A stretch of 62,000 nucleotides of DNA, from NCBI GenBank assembly GCA_015680685.1, contig MNCI01011084.1, positions 142,585 to 204,584 on the forward strand. Direction: 5' to 3'. A program made the translations under genes and the position numbers. Source of the DNA: Gnetum montanum. Taxonomy: Eukaryota > Streptophyta > Gnetopsida > Gnetales > Gnetaceae. Shown one piece after another: positions 47,827-57,542 of the stretch. The notes beneath the pieces were generated by a model, which made no database searches, was not told where the DNA came from, and saw nothing but the letters and a program-made list of their open reading frames with translations. Numbering within the stretch: position 1 is the first letter of the stretch; each line of letters starts with the position of its first letter.

Positions 47827-49149
47827 GGTTGCTTCACTCCTTTATTTCCTACAAAAACAACAACTTTTAAAAAATAAAAATTATGAATTTACAAGTATTT
47901 CAAGATAATTCACCAATGTCTTCCTTGAAAATAACACCAACGATAAAGATCCTACAAATTTTAGACTAATGGAATTATATTATATGGAATATAGAGCAAT
48001 TTGATTATAAGCTTCGAAGAAAATGTTTAGTAATTTCCCAAGAATACTTTTAGATATCATTGTGTTTAATAAATATAAAAGAAAATATAATGCATATGAT
48101 ACAATTAAAACATGTGTTATCACAGTGGGGGATAGAGAGAATATTTATAATTTTATATTTTATAATTTTTATGGATTTTATTAATATAAGAATAAAACAA
48201 ATATAAACATGCATACATCGTAATCCCTTGTGGGGATAGGTGCAATGCTTTTGTTGTAGTCCCTCTTGGGGATAGGTGCAACACCACACACAAAATGTAA
48301 TAAAATGACTCTTAGTTACAACCTTGATGGCTCAACATCATGGCATATAGTTGTGACCTCCTTAGGTAAGGATGGATTATCAAAGCTTATGAAAATGAAA
48401 ATCAAATAAATATTTTTATGGTTATAATTTTTTCTATTATTTTTAGTATTTTAATGTTTAAGACATTAGTGGTGGAACAAGGGAAATCATAAGCTTTATT
48501 TACCGTGCAAGCACTAGACTCCACATTGACCAAACAATTCTTGGCTACATAAGCAAGGTAGCACTCTGACAGAGTCTAGTCACACTATATAAGACAAGGA
48601 AAGAAATCAACTTACCCAAGGGAGGAAGAGTACTTTATATAAACCAGGCATCACAAACTCAAATTAAATGAAAGTTATGTGTATGATATGTAGGAGAGAT
48701 CATTCTAGATATTTATGCTTTTCATGAAGTAATGGAGAAGGTTTATCAGCACCTAGGCATCAATGGAGATCTGTAATGTAGCCTAAGAAAATCTCGATCA
48801 CACTATAGGCAAAGAAGGTCAAACTAGGCCTAGAGGGGGTGCATCAATGTTCTAATATAAGGTAGTTAGCACATCTTCCCAAACTACACTCTGCATAAAT
48901 ATTTTGGATGAAAGATAGAAGCTAAGAGAGCATGTTGGAAGGACCAAAGGACATCTAAATGAAGCCAAAAGCATTCTAAAGAGCTTTGAATTATGCACAC
49001 AAGCTCAAAGTGTGACATGGAGGACAAGGATGCATCTTAGAGACTAAGAGCCTTAACCAAACATACTAAACTATAATCATAGGGCACATAAAACACTTCT
49101 GAAATCTAGGACTCATAGTCAACATATAAATTTCCACTGAACACCTCAT
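47827..49149. other. No gene seen; short direct repeat
   Basis: The 5' flank of the gag relic, where an LTR would be expected, but none is recognisable. A near-repeat ccct(c/t)ttggggataggtgca occurs twice (about 48224-48245 and 48260-48282). Confidence 0.5.
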
Positions 49150-50930
49150 CAAAAGCTACTAATGTAATTTATATGAAAAAATGCTTAAATGAGAAGGACC
49201 ATTGGTATAGAATGTCATTTAAAAGAAGTTGAATTTTGCTATGAAAATGGGGTTAGAAAAGAAATAATGCATCAATTAAGCAATTATGCTCTTTAAGAAA
49301 GGAGACAAAAATGATCTAAATAACTATAGATTGATTATAATCAATAATATTTTTACTAAGATTGTTGATACTCTTCTAGAATCTATACTTGAAAAATGAT
49401 CTAAAGAAAATTAGATGTGTGCAAATTCTCAAACAAGATTTAAGTGATAGCATTCTACTATAAATCATCTCATCACTTTAAAATATCTTATTAATAGAGT
49501 AAAAGGTTCATACATAAAACAATTTATTTATTTTATATATTTTTCTAATTTCTATGATTCTATCATTTGAAGCAAGTTATGGAGGTACTTGGGAAATTTA
49601 GAAGTTTTCAGCATACTATTAACTGCTATCTAAAAACTCTACAAAGACATACACATTTAGTTTACAAATGGACAAGAAAAAATTTTATTTAATAATTTTG
49701 TTAGTATTAACAAGCATGTCCTCTTTCCCCTACTTTATTTGGGTTGTTTATTAATGAATATGAAGAGTGAATACATAAAATACCAACTCAATTTATAGTT
49801 ATAATTAGAAGCAATTATGTCATACTTTTAGTATATGTTGATGATGTTGCCTTAATTTCAAATTCAATAGAAGGATTGTTGTAGATGGTTAATACTCTTA
49901 ATGATCTTTGTTGGTCCTTAGAACCTTAGAAATGAAAGTTAATCTCTAAAAAATAAAAATTATGATTTGCGGTACATATAATAAGATGTACAATTTTATT
50001 ATAGGACATGAACATGTAGAAATAATTTCATCTTACAAATATATTAGCCTAGAATATTCTTGCAATTACAAATTAGGTTACTACATTACTTAAAGAGTTG
50101 CAAGTGGTAAGAAAACCTTATTTGGTTTAAAAAGCAAATATAAGAAGGAATCTATTCTAGTTTGGGATACCCAAAAATAACTTTATCATGTCATTGTTCA
50201 ACCTACTATTTTTTTTTATTGGTGTATTGTATGGGGTATTGCTCTACTAAATAAATATTGGAAATAGATAAAAGAAATTCAGAAATTTTTTTGTGTTTGA
50301 TGAATGTAAAATGAAGAGACAAATGCAATATGATATTATGATTCTTAAAGTAAAGATAGAGATTGAAGCTATTTGTTAGTTTATAGCCCACATATAATCT
50401 TTCTACATCTTCATTTGATAAATATTCTAAAAAAGTGATGATGAAAATCTATAATAACAAATGGATTCATGAGGGAGTTCTATGGCTTAATAAATAGAAT
50501 ATTCAAGAGTACATTCTCTATGCTAATCCTAAACAAGTTCACACTTTGGTTTAACAGGAAATATTTCAAACACTTTGGGAAAATAGAAAAGGAAAAAACA
50601 TTTCTATTTGAATGGTATTAAGAGATACTTTAATTAAAAGGAAAATTATTTATCTGCTATTATTCTTTATTAGTTACAATGCACAATTAGTAGAGCATGA
50701 ATAGGATCTCATCATCTATGAGTTAAAAAAAATATATAGTTGAAAATTCCTCATAAAGAATGAATATGCAAACTTTGCAATACAAGTAGGATTAAAAATG
50801 AATACCACATTTTCCTGCAATATCCTATTTTGGAGTACCTTAGATATAGATAGAATATTAAAGTTGCAATTTTGGTTGACTTGTTCCAAATATTACTATG
50901 AATAGTTGTTAATTTTCTTAATTATGTTTT
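49150..50930 (+). mobile_element. LINE fragment (non-LTR retrotransposon ORF2 relic)
   Basis: Decayed reverse transcriptase read in pieces: FKKGDKNDLNNYR (about 49300-49340), then a Tyr-Val-Asp-Asp catalytic box YVDDVA at 49834-49851, and KIKIMICG (about 49950). The C-terminal part ends in a degraded Cys/His knuckle, ICKLCNTSRIKNEYHIFLQYP (about 50770-50830, last Cys changed). A LINE reverse-transcribes its RNA at the target nick. No ORF1, poly-A tail or target duplication found. Its 3' end abuts a second LINE in opposite orientation. Confidence 0.8.
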
Positions 50931-51119
50931 CAAAACTCTTAGCATGTATATGGATATAATAAAATTTTAGTTAATTAAAAGTAAGATTTGGACTTCATCA
51001 TTATTGTAGCTTTTTCCCAATAATATGAAGTTGGCTATATGAGTTCTTCTATGTTATTCACTTGTATTAAGAGTAAAATAAGAATTAATATCCAAATCCT
51101 ATGTGTCTTTGTTTATCCA

Positions 51120-51628
51120 TGCAAACTAGCCATGTTTTAGTCTACCTATTTATTGGTTGCCCTTACCTTCATTAAAGTGACATTTTTTAATAGGAAAATT
51201 TGCAAGTTTTCTTAGCACATAACCAATCCATCTAAGACAAATTTCCTTAATCTTCTTATCTATGAATGATACTTCCAAAGTTCCCTTAATAAGAGAAGAG
51301 GTTATTCGATTTTTCCTAGTCATACATGAAATACCCTAATTTATAGATTCAATAACATCCACCTTAGCATACACATCTCTACTGCATGTATGCATTGAGT
51401 TTGATGCTTTTTGATAGAGAAGCATTTTTTAGATCTCAAAGATTGTAGGTTTGCTATTAGTTATATAAAACTTACCCTTCAACCTAGCATGAATTCTTCT
51501 ATAGCTAAACACACTATTAGCTTTTCACCATATCATCCTACTTCAATGTTATATATAGTACACGATTAGCTTTCCACCACTTCATCTTGCTTCAATTTTG
51601 TTTATCACATCATTGTAAATCTCATCAT
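51120..51628 (-). mobile_element. LINE L2, C-terminal part (RTE-like)
   Basis: Minus strand: NDVINKIEAR near the E6 junction, RIHARLKGKFY, a Tyr/Gly-poor decayed stretch, then CMTRKNRITSSLIK and EICLRWIGYVLRK. This order (N-x-I, RLKGKFYR, C-x-TR-x-DRI, LRWFGHV) is typical of RTE-type plant LINE C-termini. It is the continuation of 60528-60860 on the far side of E6. Confidence 0.7.
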
Positions 51629-51963
51629 TGATGAGTGGCAAGGTACCCCTACACTCAACCATACGAAACGAGCATCGCACGCGCGATCTGGTCGAACTCC
51701 ACAGATGGACTAGTTGTGGCACCTAGATAGTTAGCCTTAGGTCGTAGTTCGCTGTCTTCCCACCTAGACTAGTTTTGCATATGTCACGTATGGTCTAGTC
51801 TAGATGAGTTGTATGATGTGTTCTAATTCTAACGCTACTCCTGATGGCAGTGGAAAATAATATCAACTAATCTAAGCTATGAGGGAAAGCGTAAGAAAAT
51901 CTAATCTAGCCTAAGTGCGACGAGCAACCGATTCCTTGATCAACCGTACACATCTTGGACTTC

Positions 51964-52090
51964 GTGCACGACTACCACTGGGACTACCAAGCGTAGGCCT
52001 AGGTACGCCACTGGGATTACCAAGTGTAGACCCCAAATACGCCACTGGGTTACCAAGCGTAGATCCTAGATACGCCACTGGGCTACCAAG
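51964..52090. repeat. ~35-bp tandem repeat in the E6 LTR
   Basis: Four units with core ccactggg(a/g/t)taccaag. Other LTRs have fewer: two in E3 and E4, one or two in D. Confidence 0.85.
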
Positions 52091-52477
52091 AAGTCACACT
52101 TAAATGCTCGTAATCAAGTCGTACTCGTTCCGCTTCTAGGAGTTTAAGGGTGAGAGACTAATCGTGATGAGTAACCAATTCCTTGACTAGTCGTACACAT
52201 CCGTAGATGCTCGTAGCCAAGTCGCACTCACACCGCGCTACGAAAGTAATAAATAACAAATAAATAAACTAAATGAATGCTGTAATGATGAAGTAATCTC
52301 GATCTTTATTGCTGGTCATGTGCGTGTCCAAGTACAGCACACTTGAATAAAGACACCGTACAATTACATTCACCACACTGCGGGCAGACACGGGAAAAAA
52401 TCTAACTCTGGAGGGATCAAACTGCCAGAGCTTTGCTACTCTAAAACTGGGATTCCGAACAAGGGAGAGCCACGTCT

Positions 52478-52609
52478 TATTTATAGATATGGCAGTGGAC
52501 TGCGATATCGCGTACGCGATATCGTAGGGGAAGACACGATATCGCGTATGCAATATCGCGGGGGATGCGATATCGCATCGGCTATGATATCGCATACGTG
52601 ATATCGCGG
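52478..52609 (-). promoter_or_regulatory. LTR core promoter of E6 (3' copy) with dyad array
   Basis: Six GATATC-type half sites arranged as three palindromes. The one at 52503-52524 is perfect (core GATATCGCGTACGCGATATC). TATAAATA follows downstream in element sense. The 5' LTR copy (60373-60503) has the same six. Confidence 0.7.
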
Positions 52610-52632
52610 CCTGTGTGAATCATGTCTCATCA

Positions 52633-52650
52633 TACCCCCACAACTGAATA
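52633..52650 (-). other. Polypurine tract of E6
   Basis: The minus strand reads ttcagttgtgggggta directly before the LTR. Confidence 0.75.
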
Positions 52651-52805
52651 AAAACTCGTCCTCGAGTTACAAGGAGAACAACCTTCAGTGATTACACAGT
52701 GGATAGGTATGGGATTATTAACTGGAAAAAGAAATGGACTAATGTCGTAGTTTGGGAAGACACAACACAGAGAAAAAAAATACTACAACAACAAAAATGT
52801 GGAAC

Positions 52806-55595
52806 TCATGGAGTTCCTGGTGGCGATAGCTCCTCCATGGGTGCTTTCCCTTTGTCACATGCTCCAAGCTTTGAAGGTTGACGATGCTAAAGAATAGCCT
52901 GGAGCTTCTCCTCTTCGGTCCGAGGGTCTTGTGTCGTCCATGTTGATGCTCCAATGTTTGATGGAGTCGGCACTTCCCACAAACAGGGTAGTTGCGGGAA
53001 CATCTGATTAGCTTTGATGTACCATGCCACGAACACCCGTCGTTCCTCTTCATAGGCTCTGGCTTTGTCTTTGTATTCGTGAAGTTCTGTTAGCCATCGA
53101 GCCAAGTCGGTTGCCACATCTTTCTGTCCTTGGTAACTTTCTTTTACCACCGCGAGTTTAGAATTTGCAACATCTAGTTTTTTAGCCAACTTCTTTTGCT
53201 CTACAAATTCTGCTTCATATTTGATATGGGTGGAAGCTACCTGCTGCTCGAGCTCTGACCTCGAGTGTCCTACTATTAACATGGCCAAATTGGCATATCG
53301 AAGGTTTGCCAACTCCATGTACTCAGTCAAGTCTTGGATCTGCAGGTCTCGATTCTTAATTTCCGCTTGGTGGGCATAGGCATAAGTGTCCAATATGGCC
53401 CCCCAATCAATGTGCTGGGCACTGATGTTGTTGATTTGAGCCTTGGCCATATGGATCTCCTTCTCCAGGATTTGTTTGTACGTCCCCACCTGATCATGGA
53501 AATGCTTCTTTAGCTTCTCATGTCGTTTAGCTTCATTCTGCCACGCGCTAATTTCGATGGCTGATTTTTGTCAAATAGCACGTACCTCCTCCATTGAGAG
53601 GGTTCAATTTTCTCTAGCTAAACGGCTTACATCTCAGTTGACTCGAATGAACTTTTCTCGCAATTGATGAAAGTGTTCATCGAGAACATTCTTTTGTTTC
53701 TCCACAGAAGTCAACCGAAGATTATCTACAACCAACTACTTATTCTCTTCTTGTAAGGCCTTGAGTGCCTTAAGATGCACATGAGTTTGCGCTTGAGCTA
53801 CAGAGGCATCCCAAGTGCCCGTCTCCTTTTCTTCTACCACCTTCTTATTTTCTGCAATTAGTTTTGTTAGTTGCTCAGTTCTAAAATTGTCTAGCTGGTC
53901 TGCGGGAACCAATCGCAAAGGATCCCGCTGTGCTGCTTATAAGGCTACGAGCTGCTCTTGTAGTTTCTGCACTTCAACTTCAGCATGCTCTGCCCTTACT
54001 TCGGATAGGACCAGCTTCCCCCTTGTGAAAATGAGGTCTGATTGAATTTCCATTACATCCTGGGGGATGTCAAACAGGGACATCAAAACTTGTCTTGTTT
54101 GAAGCAATCTGTCCAATACATCCTCATGTTCTGCAGGAGTCATTGAGGTTCCGACAATAGTTTTAGCATCCTGTGCTCCTGAAAGATCTACCGGTGGTAC
54201 AACAGGCATGTTAAAGGACTCTTTGATGTGGTCAGCGACCACTTCAGCAGCTCCCGTGGCACCCTAGTGTTGCATGACCACCACCGTGGCCCCTTCACCA
54301 GTCTCTAACTACACTTGAAAAGATGCCGCATGCCTAGAGATCTGTTGTGACCATCTACTTTCCCCTCCTCCTGTTTGAATTGATAACTCACCCCGTGTGT
54401 GATCTACTAAAATAGTAGGCTGGTTGGCATCATCGATGACGTGGAAGAGGTTTGCATCATCACGACTTCCCCAACTAACTGTCTTGGCGATGGCCCTAAG
54501 ATGGCTCATCGATGGTCTGTAGTCTTGCAGCGGTGGCTGATCCTGGCCTATGTTGGGTCCTGCTTCTTGTTGTTGGCTGGGACCTGTGGCTGGAGGTTGA
54601 CTGGGTCCTGTAAGTTGAGTTGCAAGGGATCCAGTCATTTGCTCTTCTTCTTCTTCATTTGGTCCCAGCTCTTCGCCAGTGCTCTTTCTTGGAGCTGGCG
54701 CCTTTAGTAATTTAGCATAAGAAGCATTTTAGGCCTTTCGGAGGACGTCATTTGTGTATCCCCGAATACCAGCCCGTTGGCATAGTTTTCTAATAAGGCA
54801 AGGAAAAGGAAGTGTCATCTTCCCTGACTTCCGTTCTTTGAATCGCCTTAGGATCTCCGTCAAATATAGATGGGGGAGGTTAGCGTTAACCTTTTCCATC
54901 AACACTGCACATCCTCTTGCTGCATAAGTTGATATTCTTTTCAAACCTTTTGTGGGGAAGAGGTGATAGGTTCCGATTTTGAAATAGACTCTCTCTTCCG
55001 TTGTCAGCTCACCAAAAGCTTTATCTTTGCCATAAGCCTTCTCTAACCAATCCTTTCGCACATCAGGGTCTGATCAGATGGATAACCGAGCAACATGTGG
55101 GCCTAAATTCGGAAGGTTTAACACTTCTGAAATTGCCTATGCAGAAAAATCTACTGTCACACCATCGATGTTAACTGTGGTGCCTTGTTCCTTATTGTGC
55201 CAGAACATGTATGTTTCACCTAAGTACCAGGCACCATTTTCAGAGAGAACAGGCCATAAGGGAGACCTTTTAAGGTGATCCCTAACAGCCTCAGGAGCGA
55301 ACTTTGCAAAAGATTCGAAGTTAAGTTCCACAATCACCGAAGTAATTGTGGACTTCGTATGGATAGCCTGAACACATTCCGGGGGCAACGTGAGTTGTTG
55401 TCTCAATTCAGGCGTAGCAGCAACTCCTCCTTCTGCCTGCCTGGATTGTCTGGTAGGAGGTTCTTCTTGATGAATACTGAATGAGTGCACCTCCTATTCG
55501 GTATGTTGTTTGGCAGGACCTTGCCTTCTACCTCTCCTAGGTTGTTTCGCTCCACCTTGGGCAGGACTCTTCTGCTGTGAACGTTTCGGGGCCAT
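52806..55595 (-). pseudogene. ORF2 of E6: 930-codon frame, PF20167-like domain plus coiled coil
   Basis: One frame from ATG (55595) to TGA (52806), broken by about 11 stop codons but with no net frameshift. Residues 1-55 are basic and Gln-rich. Residues about 60-290 form a globular domain: VQAIHTKSTITSVIVELNF, DHLKRSPLWPVL, GVTVDFSAxAISEVLNLPN, RKDWLEKAYGKDKAF, ERVYFKIGTYHLFP, LPFPCLIRKLCQRAGI. This order resembles the putative plant transposon protein domain (PF20167-like). A Gln/Pro-rich linker (about 305-345) and a Gly-rich bridge follow, then a long heptad-rich region to about 880, ending KLQAIL...ELSPPGTP. No catalytic or membrane motif. Nearly all stops are CAG, CAA or CGA codons with C changed to T. 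Two are shared with E4. Role unknown; a structural or host-factor-binding protein is conceivable. Confidence 0.8.
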
Positions 55596-55814
55596 CTGCA
55601 ATCACACAGGCCAAATGTTAGTAAGGTTGTTTTCAAATTCAAGTTATACCTTACTACATGCCTTAATTAAAGATCTTATGTTATAGCGTGTGATCGTGCC
55701 TGAAAATTGTAATAATGGATCTTGTGACTTAGGTGGATTTTCATTTTAATCTCCTAGTATACTTAAGGTCATATGATTTTTGGCACAATTTTTCTAAGTG
55801 TTAGTATTAATTAC
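55596..55814 (-). other. Predicted intron in the ORF2 leader of E6
   Basis: 219 bases: donor TAGG|GTAATT, branch TACTAAC at 55623-55617, acceptor gattgcag with AG at 55597-55596, directly before the ATG. Branch-to-acceptor distance is 22 bases. Confidence 0.6.
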
Positions 55815-56065
55815 CCTAATTGATGTCCTTTGGGCAATGAAAAATTTCAAAAAATTTAGGCACTTTTCGGCAAGTGTCTCTCCCCCACGACTAAACTGAA
55901 CACTCCGGGTTCAAGCAAGTTCAAACGGAATTAAAATCGGAGCACCAACGCGCGAAATATGAAGGAAAAAGCAAGGGTCACACAATCGCAAGTCGCAAAG
56001 AAAAAATTCAAAAATTCCCCCCACGTAAATGGCCAAATGATGCTAAGTGTTGCAGTGGGGGTTCC

Positions 56066-56159
56066 TATTTATAGGGAAATAGGACGTGATATCGCATACG
56101 GTACATCGCATACGCGATATCACGTGGGACGCGATATCGCGTACGCGATATCTCGTCCC
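56066..56159 (-). promoter_or_regulatory. Internal dyad/TATA promoter of E6 upstream of ORF2
   Basis: In element sense, a 34-bp near-perfect palindrome (56159-56126, outer arms GGGACG / CGTCCC, core GATATCGCGTACGCGATATC) is followed by a second dyad (56118-56086) and CCTATAAATAGG (TATA at 56073-56066). This is the same module as in the LTRs but lies about 0.5 kb ahead of ORF2. Confidence 0.7.
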
Positions 56160-57542
56160 AACTAAGGTGAGACACATGAAAAGACCGAATTTTTTAATGA
56201 TTTTCTTGAAATTAATGGTGGAAATTGAGGACATTGAAAAGGATTAATATATTCAAGGGTAATTACATAAATTCGAGAGGCACTTTAAATGATAATGATG
56301 TGAATTTAACAATTAAAAATTTGGCGGTTATGAAGAAAAGGGAATGTAATGGTACATTGGAACGTTAAAGTTTTGAAGGTTAATAAATGGGAAAGAAACT
56401 TATGAAAATTAAGCGGAGGGTAAGAAATTGTGTGTTTGAGCTAGAGAATTAGTGAAGATTACAACAAAATTACACAAGTGGGTCCTCCCCAAAGTAGGTT
56501 TCAACCTATTATGCCCTTGTGTAATCACACTTAAAGTGTCTGTGGGCACTAGAAAGGTTAAATGTAATCTGCACTAACTCCACAAAACACACACATGTAA
56601 ATATCACCGAAATGAGATGAAAATTCTATGCTATATGGGACACGAGCTACAATTATACGAACAGTGAGATGAGACGAAGTGTAGAAAGGGATCGTAGAGA
56701 TCGGGACATGAGGTAACTGACCCCGGGCACAATGAATCCTGCGTGTAAAGCATGATTAACATGTCATTAACCCATCGTTCCAAGATCAGGACCAAGTCCA
56801 TCCTTCTAATTTGTGACATCACATTGTTTCATCCCATGATGAACAACTATGAGAGTACCATAACAACAAGGCGTTCGATCACTTGGCGTTTAGTACAAGG
56901 GAGGAGTGATTTTTGTTTTATGGCCCTTCTTTTTCTTTTTCTCTCCTTTTCTTTTTTTTTTCACTTTACTGAATCTAGAGAAGCCGCCAACCTTCAGGCA
57001 GGGGTGCATGTCTTTCCAGTGGAACCCCCTAGAATAGCGTTTGATTTTCGAGTGCCCATTTGATTACTCTTACTCCCATTTTTCATTAGATCTACAAGGA
57101 TCTTAGTACAACCATATTGCATGATAACTCCCACAAATGTCACCAAAGAGAATCCACAAGTCCCCTTGATGTCACACCCTAATCATTCCCTCTTGGTCCA
57201 TCCTTCTTCATTCTGGGTACAATGACACAAAATTAATTTTAAGTTTTAGAAATTTCAAGAATATCACTGTACCCTCGAACAGAGCCTCTTATTTATAGAG
57301 TGGATGAGTGGATGTAGTGGGCTCACTGTTTCAAATAATTGATCACTCATGACTTAATAACATAAAACACACCTCAACCAATGATCCACATGAGTGTTTT
57401 ATTTGTAGATGAGATTACTTACAAAAACATGAAAAAGACAAACACACAAAAAAGATAAAACAAAAAGTTGAAAAATGAAAAACTGAAAAACAAAAAAGTT
57501 GTAAAATTAAAGAAAATGAAAAATATTTATTAATCCTGCTTG

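Larger units (their letters stand above)
51629..52632 (-). repeat. 3' LTR of E6
   Basis: TGATGAG...CTCATCA in element sense, 1004 bp. Dyads 52501-52609, TATAAATA 52478-52485 (minus). Four tandem ~35-bp units (cgccactgggttaccaagcg type) at 51964-52090. Confidence 0.93.
55596..57542 (-). other. Non-coding spacer of E6 between gag and ORF2
   Basis: No long frame. Holds blocks shared with E3 and E4 (tttggggaggacccacttgt near 56480, an A/T-rich tract near 57420-57530, ctagggggttccactgg near 57030), the internal promoter, a leader of about 250 bases and the predicted intron. Confidence 0.7.

Noticed and set aside
49834-49851. YVDD box as the missing reverse transcriptase of the E elements
   Set aside because: It lies outside every LTR element, and its neighbours (NYR block, C-terminal Cys/His knuckle) are LINE-type.
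52269-52595. 108-codon open frame on the minus strand of the E6 LTR (and the same in 60164-60586)
   Set aside because: It spans the dyad array, the TATA box and downstream LTR sequence; open in both LTRs because they are copies, with no protein features.
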